Shown here one piece after another: positions 11,781-24,043 of a stretch of DNA of 64,000 bases. The notes beneath the pieces are model-generated. The model was not told the DNA's origin. It was given only the letters and a program-made list of their open reading frames with translations, and ran no database searches. Each line of letters starts with the position of its first letter. Positions within the stretch are counted from its first letter, which is position 1. The DNA comes from Dendrobium chrysotoxum. Its lineage: Eukaryota; Streptophyta; Magnoliopsida; Asparagales; Orchidaceae. The stretch is from positions 82,766,780-82,830,779 of the forward strand of contig CM034314.1 in assembly GCA_019925795.1 (NCBI GenBank), in the 5' to 3' direction. The translations under genes and the position numbers were made by a program.

Positions 11781-12813
11781 TGATACGTCATCGGAAAATT
11801 ATCTTGATCGGGCACGAATCTCGAGGAAAAACTCAAGTTGGAAACTTCAAAAATTAATTCGGAGACTATTTAAACTCCGATTTCAGCAAGCTTACAGTCG
11901 AACTGAGCGTCTCGGAAATATGAATCCAACAACACCAAATTCGACTCAATCCGAGCCCAAACGAGTCCAAATCAAGTACCCGAAGTGCTGTTAGAAGCAT
12001 CAAACAGCAATTTGAGTTACCAAACTGTCTTCGATTTTGACGAGCTTATACTCGAATCGAGCGGCTCGACGAGACGAATCCAACGAGCCCAAGATCGCAG
12101 AATTCTGATATCATTAAGACCTTCAAATGCTTGATAAACGGCTCACGATCAAGGGATTCAATATCGACCGTTCATCCGGATCACTCCTTATTTGCCCTTG
12201 ATCCCTCACATATTTACGGGCTATGCCACTCCAGAAAAACTATAAATAGCCCCTCATTTCTCTTAAGAGGGGACCAAGCCAAGAAGAGAAGAAGAGAAGA
12301 AGAGAAGCCTAGGAGGGAACAGCTCCTCCTCGACCATCGCCGGAACTCCGCCGGAACACCGCCGGAACTCCGCCGGAACACCGCCGGAACTCCACCGAAG
12401 CACCACCAAGCGCCCGAGGGACGCCAGAGCTCTGCCCGACACAGGAGCAACGTCGGAATTCTGTCCGACGCCGGAATTCTACCCGACGCCCGAGTGACGC
12501 CGAATTTCTTTCCAAGTGACGCCGGAATTCTGCCGGAAATTCAAGTGACGTCGAAACTCTGCTTGTCCTTGTAACTGATACTCATTGTAATCTGATCGTC
12601 CTGAATTTAAAGGACGAATCAGTCTCGTGTACTTCAAACAACACTAGTGGAACTCTTTCAACTGGGCGTGGCCCCGTGGTTTTTTCCCTTTCCAGGGTTT
12701 TCCACGTAAAAATCTTGGTGTTACTATTTCAATTCTGTTTGTGTGCTGAATATACGTACAACGCTGAGACGGAAAATTAAAATCTATCGCCGCGTATATT
12801 TGAGTCCGCAACA
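11781..12813 (+). repeat. 3' LTR of element 1
   Basis: 1,033 bp, TGATACGTC to CCGCAACA, then the AGTAT target duplication at 12814. Slightly longer than the 5' copy through extra AAGAGAAG and CGCCGGAAC units. A few single-base differences from the 5' LTR, for example the C/T at 11921. Confidence 0.96.
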
Positions 12814-13321
12814 AGTATGATTTTCTTATAAAAATGATAGCAGGATAAAGTAAAAATTATTAAAATTTAATTTATTTTTTAATTTCACCTTCTTTTTGCC
12901 TCTTCCCATATCTCTATGAGTCTATGATGATTTCTTATTTATTTTACTCAAAAAAAAATAATGAGATTTTTAAATTGAGTTGCAAGATGACTTTTTGAGA
13001 ATTAGTCAATGATGATCAGTATCCTTTCAGTAAATAGTATTCAATTGTCAGTTTTCGATAATTACGGCTTCAATGATTTGACAGTCATGTTCTCCTCATT
13101 ATGACATTTTCTTTCTGCTGTATTTTGCAGCGAGGTTTTTTGTTATTTTTTGAGCAAAATTTGGGCCGAGCCCGTATCATTAATAATGAGGTTAAAAAAG
13201 AACAAAGAATTGCTCTATAATCAAGTTATTATATGTAAAAGAGAGCTATAATGAAAATGAACAAGAGAATAGGACAATAAAAAGTTAAATTTTAAAAAGG
13301 AGCAATTTAATAGTTGAAATA

Positions 13322-13735
13322 AATAAGAGCAATATGGGTTAAAATTTTAAAAAAGAGCAAACACGTCGAACAATTCGGCGCATTTAGAATGCGCCAAATA
13401 GTTCGGCGTATTCTGAATGCATCAATCAAATTGGTGTATTCGTCTAGAGAGAAAAAAAGAGAAAGAAAGGGGAGAGGACGGGTCGAACGGAAAGGGAGAG
13501 AGATAGAGAGGGACATAGCTGACAAGGGGAGAGAGAGGGAGAGCGGAATGCGGGTGAGGGAGAGAGAGAGTTGACCGTTGTCATCTCTCTCTCTCCCATC
13601 TCTTATGTCTCTCTCTCTCTCTCTTCCTTCTCTTTCTACGTGTGAGTGTAATATGTCAAATTATTTGGCGTATTCTCACTGCGTCAAATTTGGCGCATTT
13701 TGAAATGCATCATTTAATTTGAAGTATTTGTTCAT
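13322..13735. repeat. GA/CT block flanked by GGCGCATT palindromes
   Basis: A GA-rich segment (13445-13572) is followed by a CT-rich segment (13585-13632), so the centre can fold back. Both sides carry repeats of GGCGTATTCT and GGCGCATT; at 13377-13396 GGCGCATT and AATGCGCC form a perfect 8-bp palindrome with a 3-base loop. Frames of 61-72 codons here are repeat artefacts. Confidence 0.6.
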
Positions 13736-14313
13736 ATTTAAATTTTTATTAATCAATGTTCTTTTTATTAATTTTAATACTTATCATGCTCCTTTGTAAA
13801 ATAAGTTCACAGCAAAAACAGCAAAAAAAATGAAAAATCCCTGAAAGAGGTTTTTTGTTATTACTTGATAAAAATTTTTTTTCTTACGGTTTAATTGGTA
13901 ATCGATTTATTTTATGGCAAAACAAATCAGATAGAATTACTCCAATAATGTTATTATAAAAAGCTTATATTTAAAAAAATATATTTCTTTGTATCCGGAA
14001 ATGTAATGCGGATTTTCTGCTTAATAAGGTTTTTTTGTTTGACAGTTTTTTTACTATTTTATAAAATAATTTTTAATATAAATTTTTTCGTTTAACAATT
14101 TTTAAAATTAAAAAAATATTTTAAAAATAATAAAAAAATCATCACAAATAAAATCTAAATACTATTAAGAAAAAAATAATAAAGAATATTTTTATGCCCT
14201 CCTCAATGGCATTTTGTAAATTCCTTGAAAGATCTGCAGTGGTTTGAATTGGTTGGGACGAGCAGCCTGCCGTAGCAACTAACCTTCTGGCATGGCTTCA
14301 ATTTATTTAACCA

Positions 14314-14341
14314 CCCCCCCCCCCCCCCCCCCCCCCCCCCC
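14314..14341. repeat. Poly-C run
   Basis: 28 consecutive C bases. The true length in the genome is uncertain because such runs are error-prone in sequencing. Confidence 0.9.
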
Positions 14342-14703
14342 ACATTAACAGCGGCCACCCTCTTCGTCATCTCTCTCTCTTTGGCATTTTTGTCTTCTGG
14401 AATGATTTAATCATAATTTATACAAATTATTGTTATTATTATTTTTATTTATTAATTTATTTTTATGATATTTTACTGTTGACTGGCTCTTTTTAGCCTT
14501 CATATTTATAATTTACTTTTTTTTTTAAGTTCATGATTTTCCTCGAAAGGGCTATTTAAAATGATAGTTAGCAACTTTATCAAACACATTTATTTATAAT
14601 AAGTAGATCAACCAATGTAACAATTAGATTTGGACTTTTTAATAATCAGAAAAGGTTGGATTAAACATATACACATAATTAATAACAAGATTTAATATAT
14701 GAT

Positions 14704-16662
14704 TGTTGCGGGCTATAGGATTCGCGACGGTAGAGTGAGTAAAGTTTTCGTCTTAGCGATGCACGAATATCCAGCGCACAAACAGAAAGAAAAAAGTAAA
14801 ACACCCAATCTTTTTTACGTGGAAAGCCCGAAGAGAGAAAAACCACGGGGTCTCGCCCAAATGAAAAGATTCCACTAAATTTGAGTGAATTACAATGGTT
14901 GACCCATCCCTCGAACTTAGAAGCAGTCAAATTACAGTAGCTTGGAGAGTTAGAGCGAAATCTGGCGATGTTCGGGCAGAAGTCCGACGAAGGTCGGGCA
15001 GAAGTCCGACGAAGGTCGGGCTGAAGTCCGGCAGTGGTCGGCGGCCAGGTGGAAGTCCGACAGCGATCGGCGGCGGTTGGCGGCGTGGTGGAAGTTCGGC
15101 GGCCGGGCGGTGGTCCGACGAAGGTCTGGCTAAAGTTCGGCGGCGATCAGCGACCGGGCGGTGGTCCGACGAAGGTCGAGATGAAATCTGGCGGCGGTCG
15201 GCGGCCGGGTGGTGGTCCGACGAAGGTCGACAGGGGTTCACCGGCGGTGGCGCTGACGAAGGTCGAGGGATCACCTGTGGTGGCGCTGGTTGGGAGTCCA
15301 GCGGCGATCAGTGGCCGGGCGGTGGTCCGACGAAGGTCAGGCTGAAGTCCGGCGGCGGTTGGCGGCCGGGCGGTGGTCCGACGAAGGTTTGGATGAAGTC
15401 CGGAGGCGGTCGGCGGCCAGGTGGTGGTCCGAAGAAGGCCAACGGGGGTTCGTCGATGGTGGCACTGACGAAGGTCAGGGGTTCGCCGGCGATGGCGCTG
15501 GTTGGAAGTCCGACGGCGATCGGTGGCCAGGCGGTGGTCCGACGAAGGTCGGGATGAAGTTCGACGGCAGTCGGTGGCTAGGTGGTGGTCCGACGAAGGT
15601 CAACGGGGGTTCGCCGGCGGTTGTGCTGGTTGGGAGTCCGACGGCGATCGGTGGCCGGCAGTGGTCCGACGAAGGTCGGGCTGAAGTCCGGCAGCAATTG
15701 GCGGCCGGGCGGTGGTCCAAAGAAGGTCTGGATGAAGTCCGGTGGCGGTCGGCGGCCAGGTGGTGGTCCAACGAAGGCCGGCGGGGGTTCGCTGGCGGTG
15801 GCACTGACGAAGGTCAGGGGTTCGCCGGCGATGGCGCTGGTTGGAAGTCCAGCGGCGATCGGTGGCAGGGCGGTGGTCCGATGAAGGTCGGGGTGAAGTC
15901 CGGCGGCGGTCGGCGGCCAGGTGGTGGTCCGACGAAGGTCGGCGGGGGTTCGCCGGTGGTGGCGCTGGTTGGGAGTCCGGCGGTGATCGGTGGCCGGGCG
16001 GTGGTCAGACGAAGGTCGGGCTGAAGTATGGCGGCGGTTGGCGGCCGGACGGTGGTTCGACGAAGGTCGGCGGGGGTTCGCCGGCGGTGGCACTGACGAA
16101 GGTCAAGGGTTCGCCGGCGGTGGCACTGGAGCTCCGGAAGCCTTAGAGCCCTCTCTAATCTCTAGCAAAAGATCCCCCTCATGTAGATAGTGGGGTATAT
16201 TTATAGATTTTGATGAGTGGCACAATCCGTAAATATAAAGAAGATTTGGGGGAGGTTCGGAGTGCTCCATCCGATGGCTCAAATTGATTCCCCCGATCAT
16301 AGAGAGTTTTTCAATTGTTTAGTTGCCTTAATGATGTCAGAATTTGACGATCTTGGGCTCGTTGGATTCGTCTCGCCGAGCCGCTCGATTCGACTATAAG
16401 CATGCTATATTTGGGTATCATTTTGTTATCTAAATAATGCTTTGATCCTTCCAAATGTGGTTCCGGCCCCTGATTTGGACCCATTTGAGCTCGAGTTGGA
16501 CCGATTTTGGTGTCATTAGATTCGTGTCTTTGAGATGTTCAGTTTGACCATAAGTTTGCTGAAATTGGAGTTCATATGATCCCGAATTTAATTTTGAAAT
16601 TTTCCAACTTGAATATGCCTCGAGATTTGTGCTCGATCAAAATAATTTTTGATGACATATCA
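14704..16662 (-). mobile_element. Solo LTR, reversed, with expanded minisatellite
   Basis: A 1,959-bp reversed LTR beginning TGTTGCGGG and ending ATATCA on the plus strand, flanked by ATGAT at 14699-14703 and 16663-16667. Its ends match the LTRs of elements 1 and 2 but are more diverged. The leader region, downstream of its TATA motif (about 16196-16205 on the minus strand), has grown into a GC-rich minisatellite of about 1.2 kb. All long open frames inside (for example 14895-15557, 15290-16024 and the reverse frames) come from that repeat and are not genes. Confidence 0.9.
14960..16135. repeat. 51-bp minisatellite in solo LTR
   Basis: Tandem GC-rich repeat built on TGGTCCGACGAAGGTC with a 51-bp period (starts at 15111, 15162, 15213; 15323, 15374, 15425; 15535, 15586), interrupted by longer units of about 76-110 bp with GGTTGGGAGTCC. 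Because 51 is a multiple of three, frames stay open on both strands. Confidence 0.92.
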
Positions 16663-16667
16663 ATGAT

Positions 16668-17467
16668 TAATAAGATTCAGATATAACTATTTATAATATA
16701 GACATAATAGTACAAGGATGGCATGCAAAATTCTAGCCTTCTTCTATCGTTGTATTTTCTCACTCCCCTATTCATACCGCCACCCTCAATCACTTCATAA
16801 CAATTCACTGCCCTATTTTCACGTCATATATGCTCATAAATCATAAGATTGAATTCATTCATCTCTTTAAATTTATTATTTATAGTACTTGTCCTCTCAT
16901 TTCCAATTTTTAAATTCCTCATTGTCATCTCTTCGCCAGTAAAAGCCAATATGATAATTTAACAAACATATCAAAATCCGCAATCCTTCAGAAGGAGAGA
17001 ACGCCCACTATCAAAATTCGTCATCTGTGATAGCACTTTTTTTAACCGTTGTAATATTAAGATTTTATTTGGGATAACTTTTTTGAACATTCTTTTAGTA
17101 CAAAACTGTTTTGAAATATAAATTTTTTTATTAAAAAATTGCTTTAAAAAACAGTAATTAAAAGACTTGTTCCAAATGAAGTCTAAATGATATGAACTCC
17201 CTCGCAAAATTGCTCCTAAAAGTTTTTTCAATGTAATTTTGTAGCGATTTTAAAATAGCTGCAAGATAATTTATAGTATTTAAAACTACCACAAAATTAA
17301 GCTCTCGAAAACTGCTGCTAAAGCCATTATTGCTTCTTATGAACTAATACAAATAAGAAATTACTTGTTCAACTTATCATTAAAAAAAAAGCTCTATACT
17401 CATTATTTTTTCTACAAGAAACGTCTTGAAAATATTATTTTAGTCATTTTAAGGGCTTGATTTCATC
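16668..17467. other. Intergenic DNA between solo LTR and element 2
   Basis: AT-rich, without a recognisable gene. Contains one MITE-like inverted repeat (17061-17183). Confidence 0.5.
17061..17183. repeat. MITE-like inverted repeat
   Basis: Left end GATTTTATTTGGGATAACTT faces a right end whose complement begins GACTTCATTTGGAACAAGTC. The interior has TTTTAGTACAAAACTG and CTTTAAAAAACAGT, as in the elements near 3041, 58121 and 62610. Confidence 0.55.
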
Positions 17468-17472
17468 ATGTT

Positions 17473-18552
17473 TGATATATCGTCAAAAAATCATCTTGAT
17501 CGGGCACGAATCTCGAGGAAAAACTTAAGTTGGAAACTTCAAAAATTATTTCGGAGACCATTTAAACTCCGATTTCAGCAAACTTATAGTCGAACTGAGC
17601 GTCTCGGAAATACGAATCCAACGACACCAAATTCAACTCAATCCGAGCCCAAGTGAGTCCAAATCAAGTACCCGAAGCACTGTTGGAAGCATCAAACAGC
17701 TATTTGAGTTACCAAACGGTCTCTGATTTTGGCGAGCTTATATTCGAATCGAGCGGCTCGACGAGACGAATCCAACGAGCCCAAGGTCGTAGAATTCTGA
17801 TATCATTAAGACCTTCAAATGCTTGATAAACGGTTCACGATCAAGGGATTCAATATCGGCCGTTCATCCGGATCACTCCCTATTTGCCCCTGATCCCTCA
17901 CATATTTACGGGCTATGCCACTCCAGAAAAACTATAAATAGCCCCTCATTTCTCTTAAGAGGGGACCCAAGCCAAGAAGCCAAGAAGCCAAGAAGAGAAG
18001 AAGAGAAGAGAAGCCTAGGAGGGAACAGCTCCTCCTCGACCACCGCTGGAACTCCGCCGGAACTCCGCCGGAACACCGCCGGAACTCCGCCGGAACACTG
18101 CCGGAACTCCACCGGAACACCGCCGGAACTCCACCGAAGCACCACCAGGCGCCCGAGGGACGCCAGAACTCTGCCCGACACAGGAGCAACGTCGGAATTC
18201 TGCCCGACGCCGGAATTCTACCCGACGCCCGAGTGACGCCGGACTTCTTTTCAAGTGACGCCGGAATTCTGCCGGACATTCAAGCGACGTCGAAACTCTG
18301 CTTGTCCTTGTAACTGATACTCATGGTAATCTGATCGTCCTGAATTTAAAGGACGGATCAGCCTCGTGTACTTCAAACGACACTAGTGGAACTCTTTCAA
18401 CTGGGCGTGGCCCCGTGGTTTTTTCCCTTTCCAGGGTTTTCCACATAAAAACCCTGGTGTTACTATTTCAATTCTGTTTGTGTGCTGAATATACGTACAA
18501 CGCTGAGACGGAAAATTAAAATCTATCGCCGCGTATATTTGAGTCCGCAACA
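17473..18552 (+). repeat. 5' LTR of element 2
   Basis: 1,080 bp, TGATATATC to CCGCAACA. TATAAATA at 17933-17940. The CGCCGGAACTCC tandem (about 18043-18140) is the longest among the intact LTRs here. Confidence 0.96.
17933..17940 (+). promoter_or_regulatory. TATA box of the element 2 5' LTR
   Basis: TATAAATA in AAAACTATAAATAGCCCC, identical to the element 1 LTR promoter. It would drive the sense gag-pol transcript. Confidence 0.8.
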
Positions 18553-18555
18553 GTT

Positions 18556-18573
18556 TGGCGCCGTCTGTGGGAA
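18556..18573 (+). other. Primer binding site of element 2
   Basis: TGGCGCCGTCTGTGGGA, three bases after the LTR, identical to element 1. The first nine bases fit tRNA-Asp. Confidence 0.7.
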
Positions 18574-18603
18574 CTTTATCCCACAACTTCAAGTATTGCT
18601 ACG

Positions 18604-21600
18604 ATGGTCAACAGGCGTAGCAGTCGCCTCATAGGAGCCTCCTGCTCTCACTCTCATCAATCCAGAAATCAGTCTATGAATCATAGACATCCGATATCTG
18701 CCTCTTTATACCCCGGGGGGCAAAACGCACCTGGAGAGGGGACCTCGGGACCCTCCCTAGAAGAGAGAATTCGAAAGATGGAAGAATCTCAAAACGAGAT
18801 CCTACAACTCTTGCGAGAGACTCGACAGCCGACCCTAGCACCTCAGGAGGAGATTCTTCTCCCTCGAGATCCACCCCGTGTCGAACCTGTTCAGATCGAA
18901 CATCTTCAGGCTGAGAATCCTCTTCCTCCACCCAGGAGGTGTTCGCAATCGCGTCAAGAGAACGAGCTGGCTGATACAACAAGTTCTACCCATCCTCCAC
19001 ACACAAGTCAACAATCTCGCCTTCCTCAAGACCTCCCTGAGGAGCTAGCCCAACCTCACATTGCCGAGCTCTCTCGCAATGCCCTACGTCACGAACTGCG
19101 ACGATTAGTCCGGGAGGAATTCCCTATATGAGGCATAAGGCAACCTCTTCATTAGTGGGACTTCCAGGAGTCGTCACCCCTGGCAGAAGCCATTCTTCAA
19201 CACCCTATTCCGGCTGGCTTTAAGCTGCCAAGCATTGAATCCTACGATGGGACATCCGACCCGTACGAGCACATCGACCATTACAGGACCATCATGCATA
19301 TTCAACGAGCTTCAGATGCACTCCTTTGCCAGGTTTTCCCTGCTACTCTTAAAGGACAAGCTCGAACATGGTTCTATTCACTCCCTGCCGGAACGATCCC
19401 CACATTTATCAAATTGGCCAAAGTATTTGTCGAACAGTTCGTAGCCAACTGAAGAATTGCTAAGGATTCTTCTCACCTTTCTGGGATTCGTCAGAATGAG
19501 GGAGAATCATTGAAAGAGTACTTTCAGCGGTTTTCTATTGAGGCTCGACAAATCCCAGGAGTAGACCCAGAATTGCTCAGAGGGGTCTTTCTTGGAGGAC
19601 TTCGTCCTGGCCCCTTCTATTCGGCACTCATGCGCGATACTGTTCACTCATATGCCGATCTGATCCATCGTGTGGAAGCACAGATATCAGCAGATGAGGC
19701 AATAAACGCTCACAGAAAACAGTTCGAGCAACCCACTGGAAAGCGCAAGGGAACACCCGAAATGGACAATTCATTATCACAACGGAAAAAGCAAGGGAAG
19801 AGCAATCTACCTCCTAAACCCCCACTACCACGACGAGAACCCCGACGGGAGAAGGAGTACACTCCGCTCAACACATCTCGAGCAAATGTGTTGATGGCGA
19901 TTCAAGATCAGGACAAAGTGAAGTGGCCGCATCCTTTGAAGCCGAATACAGGAAACCAAGATCAGTACTGCCACTTTCATCGTAGTCGTGGCCACACTAC
20001 TGAATCCTGTGGGCAACATAAGGAGGAGATTGAAAGACTCATCCGTCAGGGCTATCTTCGACAGTTTATTGGGAATCCACCTACCCGAGGAGAAACTCGT
20101 CCCACTGGGGGGGAGAATCAACCACAAAGACAGCCAGTGAATAACCGGATAACGGTTGATGAAATTGAAACAATCGCAGGAGGCCCCTTACTATCCGACC
20201 AAGTCTTTTTAACTGTGGAAGAAAATCCAGCTCCAAAAAAGGCTCGTATCGATCATTCCATCACGTTCAATGATTCCGACTTGGAAGGAGTAAAAACCCC
20301 CCATCAAGATCCGCTTGTCATAAACGCAGGCATTGGTGACCCGTGTTACAATGTCAAAAGAATTCTTGTAGACAACGGAAGCTCCGTAGATGTCCTATTC
20401 TACTCTACTTTCCTCAACATGGGTCTCTCAAGAGAAAAACTTCAACCTGCTGCAGGTCCTTTATATGGATTTGATAATCGACATGTACAAGCAGAAGGAA
20501 TAATCAGTCTCCCGGTAGTCCTTGGAGAATTTCCTCGACAGAGTACACACTCCATTCAATTCATCGTGGTAAAGTCAGAGTCAGCTTATAACGCCATCTT
20601 CGGGAGACCGCTCCAGTCAATTTTTGGGATCATCGCATCCATTCCTCACCTCAAGCTGAAGTTCCATACCCCATCAGGAGTCGGTGTAGTATGCGGAGAT
20701 CAACAAATAGCACAGACCTGCTATCTTAGGCAGATCAAGTCTCGTCCGACGATTACCCTGAGCATCGAGGATTTTGATCTACGGAGCGAAGATATTCCTC
20801 AAAGAGCTTCCCCTGTGGAAGACCTCACTACTGTATCTATCTCTGAAGAGCATCCTTCAAAGACAGTGCGAATTGGATCACTGCTCTCAGATGATGAGAA
20901 GAAAAACTTTACAGCTTTTCTACGAGAAAATCAGGATATTTTTGCATGGAGTCCAGCGGATATGCCTGGAATTAACCCCGAAGTGATCGTTCACTCCCTC
21001 AAAGTCAATCCAACGTGCAAACCTATTATCCAGAAGAAGAGAAACTTTGCACCAGATCGCCAGCAAGCAATTGAACAAGAAGTATATAAGCTTTTAGAAG
21101 CTGGATTCATACGAGAGGTGCACTATCCTACCTGGTTAGCAAATATTATCATGATGCGGAAGGGAAGTGGAGCTTGGAGAATGTGTATAGATTACACTGA
21201 TCTCAATAAAGCTTGCCCAAAGGATAGCTTCCCGCTCCCTCGCATCGATCAATTAGTTGATACCACCTCTGGTCATCAGATGTTGAGCTTTATGGATGCC
21301 TACTCCGGCTACAACCAAATAAAAATGAATCCTGCTGATGAAGAAGCAACAGCTTTTCAAACAGACAAAGGATTGTACTGCTACCGGGTAATGCCCTTCG
21401 GGCTCAAAAATGCTGGAGCAACTTATCAGCGTCTCATGAATAAAATTTTCAAAAGCCTTATTGGACGTACTATGGAGGTGTATGTAGACGATATGTTGGT
21501 AAAAAGTCTGGAAAAAACCCAGCATATCTCTGACCTGAAACAATGTTTCCACTTGTTAAGGCATTACAATATGCGACTCAACCCCGCTAAATGTGCTTTT

Positions 21601-24043
21601 GGAGTCGCTTCTGGAAAATTTTTAGGGTTTATGGTAACCCATAGAGGAATCGAAGCCAATTCGGAGAAGATCAAGGCACTAAGGGACATGGTGCCGCCAA
21701 AGAACATCAAGGAGGTCCAAAGGCTGAATGGGAGAATTGCGGCACTATCTCGTTTCCTGGCACGTTCAGGAGACAAATATCTGCCCTTCTTCAAGATACT
21801 TAGAGGTGCTCGTAGCTCCGGATTTCAATGGACAGATGAATGTCAAGAAGCCTTTGAATAATTGCGAAAGTATTTGGCATCCCCGCCACTACTTTCTAAA
21901 CCAATACCAGGAGAGAGATTGTATTTGTATATGGCTGTATCTATCCAAGCCATTAGTTCAGTTCTGGTCCGAGAAGAAAACGCTATACAACGTCCTATCT
22001 ACTACGTTAGTAAGATTTTATCTGAAGTAGAAGGACGTTATCCTTTGGCAGATAAGACAGCATTGGTGTTAGTTTATTCCGCCAGAAAACTACGCCCTTA
22101 CTTTCAAGCCCATTCAATTGGAGTTTACACGAATCTGTCGCTAAAAAGCATTCTGCAAAAGCCAGAAGCATCAGGCAGGCTTGTTAAGTGGTCTGTAGAA
22201 CTCGGAGAATTTTATATCCACTACTTGCCTAGACCTGATATTAAATCTCAAGCACTAGCAGATTTCGTAGTTGAATGCACCGTTCCAGTATCTGATGTAC
22301 AACTGAGTGCTTCACCTTCTTCTCCATGCTGGATGTTGTACGTCGATGGAGCTTCAGGGAGTTCTGGGGCTGGGGCTGGAATTTTATTAATCTCTCCACA
22401 GAAGGTTACCCTGGAGTACGGGCTTCAACTCAAGTTCCCGGCAACCAACAACATAGCAGAATACGAGGCCCTTGTTGCTGGGTTAAGACTAGCAATTGAC
22501 TGTGAAGTTCAGAACCTAATAGCCCACACTGATTCCCAACTAGTCGCCTCTCAGGTGGAGGGGGATTTTGATATTCACAACCCACAATTGGCTCAATATT
22601 GTAGCATTGTAAGGCTACTCTTAGCCCGTATAGGGGAGCATCAAATCATACATATCCTCCGAGAATAAAATGCAAGAGCAGACGCTCTTTCTAAACTTGC
22701 TACATCAACAACGGGGGACATTTATAAGAGAAGATGTATCGAGGAAATCCACTTTCCAAGCATTCAAGGTCCATGGGTCATACAGTCAATTGACGAGCCA
22801 AGAGAGATGTCTTGGATCGTACCCATCTTATCTTTTCTGAAAGATGGGGTACTACCCGAAGATCCTATAACTGCAATACGACTTCGGAGACGAGCTGCAA
22901 ATTTCACCATTATCAGCAACGAGTTGTATAAGCGCTCCTTCATTGGGCCGTACCTCAAGTGTCTCCCACCATCAGAAGCTGATTACGCGCTTCGGGAAGT
23001 TCATTCAGGAGTATGTGGAGAACATCTGGGAGGAAGAGCGTTAGCTTACAAGATCATGAGACAGGGATTCTATTGGCCTACAATGAAACAGGATGCACTT
23101 GAATTCACACGAAAGTGTGAAAACTGTCAACTGCATTCTAACCTCACTCATACACCCGCTCTGGAGCTTGCATCCCTTCAAAGCCCCTGGCCTTTTGCCC
23201 AATGGGGGATTGATATAATGGGACCTTTTCCCATAGCAACTGGACAGCGAAAATTCATTATTTTGACTGTAGATTACTTCACCAAATGGGTGGAGGCAGA
23301 ACCTTTGGCGAAGATTACTGAAGCAAATGCCAAGCAATTTTTATGGAAGAACATAATATGCCGTTTTGGCATTCCCGCAAAAATCATCACTGATAACGGC
23401 ACACAATTTACTGGGAAGATCTTTACATCTTTTTGTAGGGATTTTCACATTCAGCTCATTCACACAGCTGTTGCCCATCCTCAAACTAATGGGCAAACAG
23501 AGGTTACAAATCGAACAATCCTGAAAGGGCTGAAGACACGTCTAGGGTGGGGGGCAATGGGCCGAAGAACTCCCCAATGTCCTCTGGGCTTATCGGACCA
23601 CCGCTAGAACTCCTACAGGAGAAACCCCATATAACCTTTGCTTTGGTACATAAGCAGTCATACCAGTTGATATCGGAGTTCCTAGCCACAGAGTTCAGAC
23701 TTTCGACTTCAAAAGTAACGAGGAGAAGCTTAGAGCAAATTTGGATCTCCTCCCAGAAGTAAGAGATGAAGCCTCACTCAGAACCGCTGCATACCACCAA
23801 AGAGTTACCCGTCACTACAATCGAAGGGTGAAACCTCGCCCTATCACTATTGGGGACTTAGTATTACGAAGCATTGAAGCCGCTGGAAAAGGCCCTCAGC
23901 GAAATAAGCTCTCCCCCCTCTGGGAAGGTCCTTATTTGGTAGCGGCTATGGTCAAGCCTGGAACTTTCAAACTGAAGGATGCTGGTGGAAAAATGCTTCC
24001 CCGAACTTGGAACGTGGGCAATCTTCGCAAATATTATCAGTAG
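18604..24043 (+). pseudogene. gag-pol: Element 2 gag-pol with integrase, broken
   Basis: One frame from the ATG at 18604 to about 23545, then shifted. Gag: capsid region about 19220-19680, zinc-knuckle-like CHFHRSRGHTTESC near 19970. Protease: VDNGSSVDVL near 20370. RT: YVDD at 21481-21492. The first RNase H lacks catalytic acids; the second RNase H has YVDGA, NNIAEYEAL, HTDSQLV and ADALSKL (22335-22700). Integrase: H-H-C-C zinc region (about 23000-23130), GIDIMGP near 23205, DNGTQF near 23395, NGQTEV near 23495. Its C-terminal domain ends at 24043. Breaks: TGA 19129, TAG 19153, TGA 19450, TAA 21859, TAA 22666 (just before the last RNase H aspartate), a frameshift between 23546 and 23566, and TAA 23651. 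The 783-codon stretch 19510-21861 is still open. Confidence 0.95.

Larger units (their letters stand above)
5075..12813 (+). mobile_element. Element 1: defective Tat-lineage Ty3/gypsy retrotransposon
   Basis: A 7,739-bp element with two LTRs (5075-6088 and 11781-12813), flanked by the 5-bp duplication AGTAT at 5070-5074 and 12814-12818. Order: LTR, primer site, gag, protease, RT, two RNase H domains, then a deletion that removed integrase and most of an antisense gene, then a GC-rich tract, hairpin, polypurine tract and LTR. The reading frame has stops and frameshifts, so it cannot move alone. By eye the LTRs differ at about eight bases per kilobase plus a length change in a short tandem repeat. 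Same family as element 2. Confidence 0.96.
12819..14698. other. Intergenic DNA with simple repeats
   Basis: AT-rich spacer between element 1 and the second solo LTR. It holds a GA/CT-rich palindromic block (13322-13735), a C homopolymer (14314-14341) and a weak inverted-repeat stretch at about 14020-14165 that may be an old MITE. No gene seen. Confidence 0.5.

Noticed and set aside
14314..14341. C28 run as a possible functional G-quadruplex
   Set aside because: A pure homopolymer could form one, but its length may be a sequencing artefact and nothing nearby suggests a role.
14895..16146. Long open frames on both strands (up to 244 codons, Gly/Arg/Ser-rich or Pro-rich)
   Set aside because: They are translations of a 51-bp minisatellite inside a solo LTR; the period is a multiple of three, so several frames stay open at once.
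23547..23762. 71-codon frame in the integrase region of element 2
   Set aside because: Out of frame with the integrase; the real frame resumes at about 23567, as the residues match the expected C-terminal integrase.
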